Assembly (NCBI GenBank): GCA_015478945.1
Contig: JABUQX010118660.1
Location: 17,501 to 35,000, forward strand
Direction of reading: 5' to 3'
Origin: Trachelipus rathkii
Taxonomy: Eukaryota > Arthropoda > Malacostraca > Isopoda > Trachelipodidae
DNA length: 17,500 nt
Shown here: positions 1 to 9,300 of the stretch, one piece after another
Numbering within the stretch: position 1 is the first letter of the stretch
Layout: each line of letters opens with the position of its first letter
Made by a program: the position numbers and the translations under genes
The notes under the pieces: model-generated
What the model saw: only the letters and a program-made list of their open reading frames with translations
Databases searched by the model: none
Told to the model about the DNA's origin: nothing

Positions 1-1
1 A

Positions 2-172
2 TATTTTTGTGGTTGCGAGACCATCTCAGCTCATAGAAGCAAGTTCTTTCCCGATGTGCTCACTATACCACCCCAGCATCACCTTCCGCACATCCTATAC
101 GAATCTTCTCACTTTCGTAGTGACCGAGTTTTTGTCTTCCTGTTGGATCTGAACATCTTATATAAAATCTAA
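2..172 (+). pseudogene. C-terminal tail of a LINE ORF2 (5' part outside window)
   Basis: Reading from base 2, one open frame runs to a TAA at 170-172. It contains RSKFFPDVLTIPP and then HILYESSHF. This matches in order and spacing the tail of the other LINE copies here (DPIRRRHFSTLW, then HILSEASNF, in the copy ending at 743; SIRHRY then ESSHF near 11730-11820). In this LINE group the region lies after RNase H and carries a Cys/His cluster, C-x2-C style, of uncertain role. Here only YFCGC remains at the left edge. The frame is open to the window edge, so this tail is less decayed than the others. I identified it by comparison within the window, not by a database search. Confidence 0.72.
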
Positions 173-287
173 CCCTTTCAGTACGGTTTATGTGTCGTTT
201 TGTTTAGGGACTTCCTCTGTTGTTAGTATACTGATACTGTATAGTCACATTGCTGGCTGCTGTGGTGGTCCCTGTACATCTACTCAG
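173..287 (+). mobile_element. LINE 3' UTR and 3' terminus
   Basis: This is a short 3' UTR after the stop at 172. It ends in a segment (about 254-286: GGCTGCTGTGGTGG, CCTGTACATC, TACTC) that matches the terminus of the other three LINE copies. An A-rich tail and then ATT repeats follow, so the element probably ends near 287. The UTR is about 115 bases, shorter than the roughly 230-base UTRs of the other copies, which suggests a different subfamily or an internal loss. Confidence 0.62.
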
Positions 288-352
288 AAAAAAAAGAAAT
301 CTATTATTATTATTTTAAAGTTTATACTGTCTTATATGAAAAGTCATATACC

Positions 353-353
<1 letters not shown>

Positions 354-392
<39 letters not shown>

Positions 393-445
393 ATATATAT
401 TTATTTTTTTATATATATTATGTAATATTATATATATTTAATATT

Positions 446-506
<61 letters not shown>
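354..506. repeat. (AT)n microsatellite, compound
   Basis: Nearly pure AT dinucleotides with short interruptions (AATAT, TTTATTTTTTT, TGTAAT). It lies directly against the 3' end of LINE copy A at about 508, where an A-rich LINE tail would be expected. Confidence 0.97.
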
Positions 507-507
<1 letters not shown>

Positions 508-508
<1 letters not shown>

Positions 509-742
509 CATTCGAGTTCGTGTACATGACCCACCACGGCCCACAGGGAAGTGGCCACACTAGGTTGAATGATCAACTCCATGGGTGGGTCCTGGCTTAT
601 TTTAAATGTCGTAAAAGAAAATTTAGATGGTGAAATAAATTTTCAGTCAAAAAGTAAATAAATATAAATTAAAAGATGTCCTTACATTATATATAGTCCT
701 AATGTTACATAACAAAATTAAATGTTGTTATGAATATTTAGT
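508..742 (-). other. 3' UTR of LINE copy A with terminal stem-loop
   Basis: AT-rich sequence follows the stop at about 743-745 on the minus strand. The last 90 bases are more GC-rich and conserved in copy B. Two arms, 584-594 and 525-535, are complementary at 10 of 11 positions, with a loop of about 48 bases. A terminal hairpin of this kind is a plausible recognition signal for the element's own RT, as is known for several non-LTR families. For this element that role is inference. Confidence 0.6.
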
Positions 743-1039
743 TCATGGAGATAAGAGAAGATAGTTACTATCAAAGTTGGAGGCTTCAGATAAGATATGG
801 GATAACCTTTTAGAAGGTGTTATGGACCATAGAGTAGAAAAATGACGACGGCGAATGGGGTCCAGTTGAGGACAATCAATGAAGATATGGTGAACAGATT
901 GCAGGGCATGGCGAGGGAAAAATTTGCAAATGGGAGGGGAGGGGGATCCCGTGACATGTAGTGGCTGCGAGTAATGTTGGTGTAGCCAATGCGGAGGCGT
1001 GCAAGCGCTTACGTCGGTGAGAGGAAGACCATTCAACAA
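743..1039 (-). pseudogene. LINE ORF2 C-terminal Cys/His tail, copy A
   Basis: An open minus-strand frame of 98 codons plus stop forms the end of ORF2. It carries the post-RNase H signature of this LINE group: PPICKFFPRHA, then VHHIFIDCPQLDPIRRR. This is a C...H....C arrangement, with the second Cys of the usual C-x2-C apparently replaced (CKFF). The protein ends NYLLLSP. Copy B at 14225-14443 carries the same HHFFVDCPQLDPIRHR block and the plus-strand copies carry its tail. The region binds nucleic acid or supports target recognition in related elements; here it is only a relic. The apparent start at 1039 is just where the frame opens, not a real initiation site. Confidence 0.8.
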
Positions 1040-1139
1040 TTTTCGGCTTTACACTTCTTAGTTTCGCTCAGCAATCCTGCCAGTTAGACCAGAAGCCTTG
1101 TGGGAGAGCAGTACAATAATCAGTTGATGGGAGACGACC

Positions 1140-1565
1140 TTGTCTACTGGCATCTAGAAGGTACCTAGAACAGCTCCGAAAAGAGGAAGCGGCCATTCTG
1201 ACCTCTCTGTCCGCGATTTCCTTTCCCGTTACCCCTACGTGAGAGGGAATCCAACATAGTGTAATTTGTTTCTTGCGAAAGTGAAGCTGCCGAAGAAATT
1301 GTTGTACAGGAATACCTTTCTGTTTTTAGAGTTGGGGGCTTTATTTTTTTGGAGGGTGCTTAGCGAATCTGAATAAATGCCAAGAGTGGTCTTGGTTTAA
1401 GGAATAAAATTCGAGATTCGATAGAGGCAATCATTATAGCCATTAATTCTGCCGTAAAAATTGAAGCATGAGGGGGGGAAGGTATGGGAGAGGTTGTGGT
1501 CAGGGAAGACAGCAGACGCACCGACACTCCTCTGAAGTAAATCCACCGTGAACTGCGGAATGAGA
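1140..1565 (-). pseudogene. LINE RNase H domain, copy A (broken)
   Basis: On the minus strand this encodes fragments of a retrotransposon RNase H, the domain that removes the RNA strand after first-strand synthesis. HASIFTAELMAIMIA (about 1420-1465) contains the catalytic Glu of the AEL motif. WIPSHVGVTGKEIAD (about 1209-1253) contains the conserved His and final Asp of the H...GNE.AD signature, with Asn changed to Lys. The first catalytic Asp block is missing: relative to copy B about 26 bases are absent near 1530-1536, exactly where the YTDGS-type segment should be. Several frame changes separate the blocks. The domain call is firm from the ordered motifs; function is lost. Confidence 0.82.
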
Positions 1566-1879
1566 TAAGAATGATGCCTTAAACAAGGCAGCGGAGTGCC
1601 TATATTTTTAGAGAGAGGGGACCAGGCAGATGGTGGGAGCAGGAAATAGCTTAATGTGTATACCCTTCATCATAAGAGAACGGTAGTACCTTTTGCAAAG
1701 GGATGTTGAGGAAGTTAAGAAGGTTATAAACTGTTTGCAAATGGCCAGTAAGGAGGATTCTGAGGTGTCTCCCGCAGAATCTGTGTCAGAGCAGACAACT
1801 TGTGCACTTGATGTGTTCCCTTCGAAGAAAGAGTGGCATCACATCGGATTCACCCAGGGGGACGATCGGAAGGCTCCAG

Positions 1880-2800
1880 TGGAGATAAGGATCTCTTCAT
1901 TTTGGATGGGATCTAACAGGTGTAGTAGAATTGGGGTGGGCTTGACTATATTTTACGCAGCCATAGTCCAGCTTTGATCGGACTAGGGCTATGTAGAGAC
2001 GTAAGAGCGGCACCCCAAGACTTTGAGGCGAGATGACGTAATAGGTCAACCACGCGATGATAAGTCATTTTCAGGAGTTTAATCTGCGGTGCGTATGTTA
2101 AGTGGTCATCTAGAATGAGTCATGGAAATTTAATTTGTGAAGTTCCAGGGATGGGTGAACCATATAAGGTTAGGTTCGCGGGTGGAAGGTGTCAGGTTCT
2201 AAGATTCTCTCTATTTCGAAAAAATACTGCTGAGGTTTTTGTGGGTGAGAAATGGAAACCATGGGAGTTACCCCATTGTGAAATATTCTCAATAGCAAGT
2301 TGAAGTTGCTGTTCAAGAAATGCCCGCCTGTCACCGGCAATATATATAGAGCAAGGTCATCAACATATAGGGAGAAAAATTGAGCGTCACTGGAATAGAA
2401 GTAACGATGTCATTGAATCCGAGAGCAAATAGTAATACACTCAGAACACTGCCCGGAATTCCTGCGCTCCTCTATCATTATCATCTCTTTCTATAGAAGT
2501 TAGCGTCGATTTGTATTCCGACGGTTGGAAGATGTGTCGCGATAACATAATATTGGAGGTGGATACAGACGAGGAGGAAAGGCTGAGACGGTAGTCCCGA
2601 AAAGGATTAGCAATAAATCCTGGTGGTAAGGAATAGTCGTTCAGTAGAGATTTTGATTGTGTGACCAGTTTTTTTTGTGGAGGGACTTTGCCATGAATGC
2701 GAAGTAAATCTAATTCAACCAAGGTCATGTTTGGGAATGGGAGCGAAATCAGTATCTGCCAAGCAAGCACATTCAAGAAAGTGTGGAGAATATGGGGAAA
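1880..2800 (-). pseudogene. LINE reverse transcriptase domain, copy A (broken)
   Basis: RT blocks on the minus strand, in order and across frames. The first is APIPKH near 2730-2745, the position of the usual VPIPK. The second is VGIQIDANFY near 2490-2530, the motif A region with the first catalytic Asp. Then come GIPGSVLSVLLFALGFND near 2400-2455 (motif B, Gln missing) and LYVDDLALYI near 2344-2370, the catalytic YVDD. After it comes AFLEQQLQLAIENISQW, and the thumb has ILDDHLTYAPQIKLLK and DLLRHLASKSWG (about 2000-2130). Motifs A and B are too close, implying a deletion of roughly 40-50 residues. Small indels move the frame several times, including one just after YVDD. This would have copied the LINE RNA at the target site; it is now non-functional. 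Confidence 0.83.
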
Positions 2801-2825
2801 CGGGAGAGGAAGGTGAAATACTATA

Positions 2826-2828
<3 letters not shown>

Positions 2829-2900
<72 letters not shown>

Positions 2901-2945
2901 TTATTTTATTTTTATATATATATTAAACTTTTTACAATATATATA

Positions 2946-2980
<35 letters not shown>

Positions 2981-3023
2981 TGCACTTTTTCCAAAATGTA
3001 TTTTTCTTGAATCTTCTTTCGTG

Positions 3024-3070
<47 letters not shown>

Positions 3071-3081
3071 TATATATATAT

Positions 3082-3124
<43 letters not shown>

Positions 3125-3166
3125 CTATATATATATATTATAATATATATATATATATATATATAT

Positions 3167-3210
<44 letters not shown>
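2829..3210. repeat. (AT)n microsatellite block
   Basis: Three AT arrays (about 2829-2897, 2953-2980, 3025-3210) with small non-AT breaks. The first begins a few bases from the 5' limit of LINE copy A. Tyr-Ile open frames through this block are repeat artefacts. Confidence 0.97.
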
Positions 3211-3212
<2 letters not shown>

Positions 3213-4377
3213 TTTGTTTCTGATGTTGTTTTGTTGTTATTCACCATCGTCATCATGATAATTATCATATCTAATCATCTTTGATCATCTTTTCGTCATT
3301 TAAAATAAAGAAAAAAGATTTGTGGATCTTGTTTTCATAACTTTGACTCCCTGAAGTTTGAGACTTTTTGTTTTTTAGAGATCGTTGTGGTCTTGTTGTG
3401 GTTGAATGAGAAGAATATTTAGAAATGGAGTATGAAAATGAATGATCAATTCACCTTGTTTTTGGAATAGAGTATGGAAAATTGTGTTGAACTTTTATAT
3501 TCAAAAAATCAGATCTGATTGCGCAGTGACGCACGTTTTTCTTTTTTCTTTTTTTACTAAGCTTTTTATTGTATGTAATATTAAGCAATACCTCGAAAAT
3601 TGTAAAAAAAAAAAAAAAAATTTATCTTTGAAATGTGTGAAATTTACAGTTTTTACACGCTAGTATATGTGAATGTTTACTTTCAGTTTCATTATACCTA
3701 CCAACGTGGTGTTATCCTATTGACTTTTGGAATGCCAATAAAAAAAAAAAATGTTGAACATGATCGTATTATTTTTTATAGTTTTTACCCTAATGAGAAT
3801 CAGCTTATGCTTATTGAAGCGGATATCTTTAAACTTATCCCTTGCCTTAGAAAGATGGTTATATGATCTCTTTCTCTACTGTTTAGAAATAAAATTTTTA
3901 AAATGTATTTGTCACAGAAAGTTCACATTTAATTAAAGTACAAGTAAGTCACAGCTTATTTGTGCTTGTATGCACTTATATATAGGTCGTTAATGTCGCG
4001 ATGTTAAAATAATACAGTCCGGATGTAGACCGTTGTTGGTTTTTGGGGGGATATTTTCTATTAATCTTTGAGCTTATAAAAAAAAGAAGCTTATTAGCCA
4101 TTTTTGGATATTGCAATTGTAAAAAAGTTTTAGCGTTCTATAAAAATATCAAAATCTCATGAGGGGGGGTGTGGGTGGCTCCCATATAAAACCCCAAACT
4201 CCCAAAAACCCAATACATTATGTATAATCGATATAATTACAGTTATTATTAATAAATTTTTATATTAACTTATATTAAATTTTTATATTTGCCTGGGCAT
4301 TTAAATTTTTTTATATTCGTCTTTCATTTAAATGTGAAATGCCACACCATACCCATGACCCATAGCCAACCACCATC
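3211..4377. other. AT-rich spacer, no gene recognised
   Basis: AT-rich sequence with homopolymer runs (A at 3604-3620, A at 3740-3751, T runs near 3540). Short open frames of 60-77 codons at 3442-3936 overlap one another on one strand, have biased Phe/Ile/Lys composition and show no motif. I assign no gene, RNA or transposon here. Confidence 0.6.
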
Positions 4378-4410
<33 letters not shown>

Positions 4411-4471
4411 ATATATATATAATATATATATCATATATATATATATAATATATATATTATATATATATATG
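4378..4471. repeat. (AT)n microsatellite
   Basis: Alternating AT with regular AATAT and TATTAT interruptions, which break the register but keep the composition. Confidence 0.96.
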
Positions 4472-4529
4472 ATATTAGTTTTGTCTTCCTTATTGTTTAT
4501 GCGTCTTTCTCATTTTTGCAAGCCATTCC

Positions 4530-4530
<1 letters not shown>

Positions 4531-4575
<45 letters not shown>

Positions 4576-4585
4576 TTATTATTAT
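4531..4585. repeat. (ATT)n microsatellite
   Basis: About 15 perfect ATT units from 4531 followed by slightly degenerate ones. On the plus strand this gives a poly-Leu frame that is an artefact. Confidence 0.96.
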
Positions 4586-4664
4586 CAATCATTATTGGCT
4601 TGTTTTATTGAAGAATCGTTAATATTGTACGTGCCAATGACGTTCACTCATAGTTACATGTGTG

Positions 4665-4857
<193 letters not shown>

Positions 4858-5124
4858 ACAGTATTTTAGTATTACAATTCTTGTACAGTTTAACACCTAA
4901 GCTCTAGAACATGAATTATATACATACGGTAATTATACACACGCACATACACGCACACATTTAGATCAAGAGACCACGCCCATATTCGTTGCCATTTTTA
5001 TCTTATAAAATAGAAAATTTAAAAAAAAAATATTTAAAATTAAATTTTTAGAACGGTGTGACCACCAACAGTAACTTTGGAGTCGTGGAAAGAGCTACAT
5101 TAGCAATACACTTGATAAAACTTC
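4858..5124. other. Spacer with short CA-rich tract, no gene
   Basis: AT-rich, with a brief ACACACGCACATACACGCAC tract near 4937-4960. No coding or RNA signature was seen. Confidence 0.5.
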
Positions 5125-5346
5125 GTTTCTTTTTCTTTCTTTTTCATTTTTCTTTTCTTTTTCTTTTTCTTTTTTTTCTTAATTTTTTTCTTTTTTCCTT
5201 TCTTTTTTTTCTTTTTCTTTCTATCCTTTTTCTTCTTCTTCTTTTTCTTCTTTTCTTCTTCTTCTTCTTCTTTCTTCCTTCTTTTTTCTTTTATTCTTCT
5301 TCTACTTTCATTTTTCTTCTTCTTATTCTTTTAATTTTTTTCCCCT
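5125..5346. repeat. Polypyrimidine tract, (TTTC)n/(TTC)n
   Basis: About 220 bases almost wholly C and T on the plus strand, with only a handful of A and one or no G. TTTTC-type units on the left pass into TTC units on the right. The Phe/Leu-rich plus-strand frame over it is an artefact. Such mirror-like purine/pyrimidine tracts can form triplexes. Confidence 0.93.
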
Positions 5347-5738
5347 AGATTTACAATTGGTTTTAAGGGGATTTACCCAACTTTCTTAAACCCTGAATTA
5401 CATTATATAAAAGATAATCTCAGTGAATTAAAAATAACTCTTATATAATGTTTAAAATATCTATAGGAAGATAGTAGTTCCCGGACTTTGGTTCGTGATG
5501 TCTCTTTCTGTTTTTAGATATCTGTAAATTTTGAATTTTTGAAATGTCTGTAAAATATCTGAATTGTCTGTAAAAACCAATCGACATTTTTAAAAGATGT
5601 TTTTAGAAGTTCAAAAGTGTTGGTGGGTATATCGTTTTTCATTTTTAATTTACTGTAATTGTGATTCTAATATAATATATATATATATATTATTTATATA
5701 TATATTTTTTTTTTTTTTATTTAGAGTTATATTGTCTC

Positions 5739-5742
<4 letters not shown>
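5347..5742. other. AT-rich spacer, no gene
   Basis: Contains short dispersed repeats of the form ATCTGTAAA / GTCTGTAAA between about 5518 and 5577 and a T run at 5705-5719. No gene or transposon signature was seen. Confidence 0.5.
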
Positions 5743-5832
<90 letters not shown>

Positions 5833-6211
5833 AAATTTTCCTTTAGATGTTTAATTTATATGGATAATTATATTTATTTTTATTTCGTAACTAGTCAAAT
5901 AACTATATATACATATATATATATATATATATTTTATTTAATAATATTAACTATAAAATAAAATTATATATATATATATTATATATATATATAAGTATAT
6001 ATATATATATATATAATATATATTATATATATATAATATTATCAGATCTAAATGAACAAAAGATTATATACTATTATTAAATTATATTATATTATTATAT
6101 ATTATTATTATTATTATACCATTATTTATTATTATAATTATTATTATTATTATAATTATAATTATTTACTTTTTGATTGTTTGAAATGTATTATTGTTTA
6201 TTATATATAGT

Positions 6212-6256
<45 letters not shown>

Positions 6257-6342
6257 TATATTATAATATATATATATATATATTATATATATATATATAT
6301 AATATATATATATAATAGTATATTATATATATATATATTAAT
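5743..6342. repeat. (AT)n and ATT-rich block
   Basis: Pure (AT)n at 5743-5829, a second AT array at about 5903-6042, imperfect ATT/TAT sequence at 6060-6165, and a third AT array at about 6203-6342. About 70 bases of unique AT-rich sequence separate the first two. Confidence 0.94.
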
Positions 6343-6400
6343 TAATTTTTTTTATACATATATTGAAAAACCAAAGTCAAAAGAGAATGAAAATAATGCA

Positions 6401-6411
6401 TGTTATTATTG

Positions 6412-6448
<37 letters not shown>

Positions 6449-6539
6449 ACTAAAGGTATTTTCCTCTGGAAATGTAATTATGTATAATAAAAAAACGTGT
6501 TGTTTTGAGCTAGTGTGATTTTTGTATTCCTATTATTAA

Positions 6540-6613
<74 letters not shown>

Positions 6614-6640
6614 GTTGTTATTATCATTCTTATTATTATT
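6401..6640. repeat. (ATT)n microsatellites, two arrays
   Basis: (ATT)n at about 6404-6446 and a longer, almost perfect array at 6531-6614, then degenerate units to 6640. The minus-strand poly-Asn frame (6478-6765) is a translation of this repeat. The arrays end a few bases left of the plus-strand LINE. Confidence 0.95.
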
Positions 6641-6754
6641 TCCCCTCCCCCCATGTTAAAAGCTGGAGTCTTCTCCCCTCGCTGACTCTGCGGTGCCTTC
6701 GCCCAAGTCGCCTGGCCTCTCTTCTGCGGGTAGTTAATCCTGCCCAATTCAATA

Positions 6755-7150
6755 ATGGACACCAAACACCTGCTTCACAATTTGTCATATGACGCTCATT
6801 GTCTTCCTCTACAATCTTCCTCGACCATTGATAATACCACTACAACAGGTGCAGGAGTAACTACTGAAAGGGCACAGGCTTTTTCAAAGTCTGCTAAGAT
6901 GTTAAGCAGGTGTGCGAACATTGGAAAGAGTGTTGGAGATGTTGAGGGTGACTTGGCACGTCTCTTTGAAGAACAACCTAAAGTAGCCAGGCACTCCTCC
7001 TTTCGTAAACGGAGAGGCCTTCACATTTCCCTGTTGCATGATCTTCCTCTTCCCCGTGGGTTTGACGTTTCGGTGTGTGTGTGTCGTTCAGTGGCTCACC
7101 GACTCGGTGGACATTATTTTCCCAGACTATGGCTGGATCTCAGAAGATAG
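6755..7150 (+). pseudogene. Candidate LINE ORF1 (gag-like), unrecognised sequence
   Basis: An open frame of 131 codons in the longest GC-balanced coding-like stretch of the region. It begins MDTKHLLHNLSYDAH and has a Thr-rich segment (residues 26-37), a helical Ala/Lys/Arg part (38-80) and a basic FRKRRG near residue 85. I see no zinc knuckle and no family match. Past 7080 the frame probably slips: another frame reads AGSQKIVTIFTELQKID at about 7131-7180 and VEIFPTTKN near 7203-7229, which looks like continued coding. Its position just upstream of an endonuclease, on the same strand, is why I suggest ORF1. An exon of an unrelated gene is possible but less likely. Confidence 0.4.
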
Positions 7151-7329
7151 TGACTATTTTCACGGAACTCCAGAAAATTGATTGCATCTCCTTTCCTGTC
7201 GTTGAGATTTTTCCAACCACGAAGAACTAAAGAGTAATTGTAGCTCATCAGCCGATGGCTAAATGTATACAGAAACTACAATTTCGCAACCCAGATCTTT
7301 TGCAACTCCAGATACAGAGAACCTCTCGC

Positions 7330-8050
7330 ATCCTCGAATCCAGGGGCTAATAACAGAGGTGGGGCAGCGATTCTATTTCACGAATCTGTCCCATTCACCC
7401 AAATTCCCCTTTCAGCTCCGTTGCATGCCGTGGCAGCTCGGATTCACCTAGAAACGGATCTTGTCGATATGCCGGTCTCTGGTGATTTTAACCCCCGCCG
7501 CCCATTGTGGGGAAATTCTATTATATCCCACAATGCGGATTGGTTATTGGAGATTTTACATGATTTCTCAATGGGATGTCTCAACACGGGTCTTCCAATT
7601 TTTGAGCTTTTTAATACGGGCACTTCTTCCTGAATCAACATATTGTGTTCTATCTTTGCTATCGGTGGGAAAAGTAGACTTTCCTTTGTGGGAGTGACCA
7701 CTTCTGATCGTCATTCCTTCGGACCTACTCTGCAGCAACAAAATTATTCTAGCTGGCGTTACGACATTGCGGATTGACCCTCCTTTCATCAGGAAACTTA
7801 CTTTCCCCATCCTTCCTGCAACAATATTGTTCCCGCCTCCGGCGGACGCATTTGAGGACGTAATCCTCAAGGTAGCAGTGGACCATATTCTCCGTTCATC
7901 TGGGAACGACAAATCAACGACTATTTGTGGAACCAAGAATGTTTTCGGACTACTCGTGAAAAGCGAGATTCTACAAGTCAAACAAGCAAACCCACACTCC
8001 TTCCAAGTTGATTCTTTTTAAGGCAGCAGCTTTATTACAAACAGAACCTA
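7330..8050 (+). pseudogene. LINE APE-type endonuclease domain and linker (broken)
   Basis: This domain nicks target DNA to prime reverse transcription. The frame through 7361 reads RGGAAILFHESVPF, then HAVAARIHLETDL. It runs straight into VSGDFNPRRPLWG at about 7485-7520, where GDFN is the conserved Asp/Asn block. The usual stretch of about 30 residues between these blocks is missing, implying a deletion near 7465. LNTGLPIFELFNTGTSS follows (7580-7630), then a stop. SDRHSF at 7703-7720 matches the SDH active-site block with one extra residue. WRYDIAD followed by TGA at 7785 replaces the usual W. LWNQECFRTTREKRDSTS (about 7926-7980) matches the PWWNEEC linker block, and FKAAALLQTE (about 8025-8055) may be its continuation. 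Confidence 0.8.
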
Positions 8051-8054
8051 TTCC

Positions 8055-9280
8055 CGTAGCCATCCTATAATTATTTTTGATATGACCTGATCAGCTACAC
8101 TTAAAACACATGAGATAACTCGTTTGGTTTCTAGGACTTTAATGATCCTCTTGCTCCTAGACTTATATTCACTCCCAAACTATTATCTGTGTTTGCACTA
8201 TAAAATTCCTCAGCTACAGAGTTGGAAGTTAAAGCATCACGATACGTTGCATATGGTGTGGAATTTCCTTATTCTTCTATTTGTCTGATGGTGAGCACTT
8301 TAGCATTGTCAGTTTTAGCCCTAGCAAATGTTTTATCCTCTACTATTTCAAAGACTTCGACCCATAATAGCCTTTCCTTCAGTCATTGTTTTCTCCTTCC
8401 GTCGGCCATTAATGTATTCGGCTACTTGTCCTGGTACATTAGTTAAGAATTTCTTCATTAATTCATTATTTCAATTATTACCTTCATCACCAATTTTTTT
8501 TCGAGCTAAGGTTTCCAACCGATGTGCAGACGTATCCACTTGTTTCCTGGTGCTTTTAGATTTTTTCAAATTCATTTGTCTTTCGATATCTCACACTACC
8601 TTTTACCCTACTAACCTGACTTATTACTAGTTCTTTAACTGTCTCATATTTTGGGTATCTTGCGCAAGTTATCAATTTATAGGACTCATACATTCTTCCT
8701 TCTAAACAATCACCTAGCTCTTTACCCCAAAAATTCTTATCAGAAAATTTTTGTCGGTATCTCTAGAGTATAAGGGATCTATACTTTTAATATAACTTAA
8801 CATAAAGTGTAGAGACTGTAAGAAGCCACATGGGTATATCGAAACTGTCCCAGTCTCTGCCTAGCTACCATTCGTCTTTCATGCCTTCGATTTCTTTTTC
8901 TTCTTTTTCTTTTTACGTTTTCTTATAGCCCTAGTTTTATTTTCATTCGTGTTTCGATTGTTTCCCTTTTTTGGCAATTTCAGGAATAGACGTTTGCATG
9001 TCGAACTAATTAATCTATCAAAATCTTTGCATTACCTAATTCTTCCATCTTACGAGCTCTTCTTTCATCTACATGTTGAGCCATATTTTCCCTCTCTCTC
9101 TGTTCAATCTCTCACTTCATCATCTAAAGCTTTTTATCTTAAAACCAATTCCTTAATTTCCTCTTCCTTTCTCCCTAGTACCTACTTCAGTCTCTCTACT
9201 TTCAATGTCAATTTATCTTTACTCATTTTGTCAAATAAAGTTACCAACTTCTTCACTCAATCCACCAATTCCTTATAGGC
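8055..9280 (-). pseudogene. Decayed LTR-retrotransposon gag
   Basis: Read on the minus strand across frames and stops, the region has the order of a Ty3/Gypsy-like Gag. A coiled-coil, Lys/Glu-rich N-terminal part comes first (about 9050-9255: KLVTLFDKMSKDKL, KEEEIKELVL). A basic KRKKKKKKKK-type segment follows near 8890-8920. The capsid-like part has FWGKELGDCLEGRMYESYKL (about 8680-8735) and KELVISQVSRVKGSVRYRK, then KFLTNVPGQVAEYINGRRK (about 8392-8451) and VFEIVEDKTFARA (8320-8360). The end is a zinc knuckle at 8067-8108, CFKCSxSGHIKNNY: C-x2-C-x4-H-x4-C with the last Cys now Tyr and a stop inside. No protease or pol follows, because LINE sequence begins at about 8050. The family is inferred from layout. 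Confidence 0.68.
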
Positions 9281-9283
9281 AGA

Positions 9284-9300
9284 CCCACGTTCGCTGCCAA
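9284..9300 (-). promoter_or_regulatory. Possible tRNA primer-binding site upstream of gag
   Basis: On the minus strand this reads TTGGCAGCGAACGTGGG, just upstream of the gag-like frame. LTR elements place a TGG-starting primer-binding site between the 5' LTR and gag, and TGGC...GAACGTGGG resembles such sites. I could not match it to a specific tRNA 3' end. An AATAAA lies on the same strand at 9383-9388, which would fit an LTR poly(A) signal. Confidence 0.35.

Larger units (their letters stand above)
508..2826 (-). mobile_element. LINE copy A (APE/RNase H group), 5'-truncated
   Basis: A single decayed non-LTR retrotransposon read on the minus strand. From high to low coordinates it shows RT motifs (2350-2800), thumb (1900-2130), RNase H (1195-1565), Cys/His tail (743-1039) and a 3' UTR ending near 508. 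The 5' end stops inside the first RT motifs at an (AT)n array starting at 2829, so endonuclease and ORF1 are absent. Bases 508-1790 align along their whole length with copy B at 13935-15184, and the domain order matches the plus-strand LINE at 10430-12070. Having RNase H places it nearer the I/R1-type LINEs than the classical Jockey elements; the exact clade is unassigned. Many frameshifts and stops make it inactive. Confidence 0.87.

Noticed and set aside
1693..2303. Plus-strand open frames at 1693-1977 and 2115-2303
   Set aside because: They are antisense to RT and thumb coding sequence of LINE copy A, whose motifs are clear on the minus strand.
2677..3258. Tyr-Ile-rich open frames over the AT block
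   Set aside because: They are translations of (AT)n; the same artefact appears on both strands at 15111-15967, 4289-4714 and 5597-5854.
3633..3866. 77-codon plus-strand frame as a host gene
   Set aside because: It passes through an A run, overlaps another open frame on the same strand and shows no motif or compositional sign of coding.
5058..5348. Phe/Leu-rich hydrophobic protein resembling membrane segments
   Set aside because: It is entirely the polypyrimidine tract in translation.
6478..6765. Poly-Asn protein on the minus strand
   Set aside because: The Asn run is the (ATT)n array read on the other strand, and the flanks lack any domain.
7444..7981. Minus-strand open frames of 85 and 137 codons
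   Set aside because: They are antisense shadows of the LINE endonuclease, which has recognisable GDFN and SDH blocks on the plus strand.
8222..9278. Plus-strand open frames rich in Ser/Phe/Leu
   Set aside because: They are complements of the Lys/Glu-rich gag relic on the minus strand; Ser/Phe/Leu richness is what antisense of such sequence gives.
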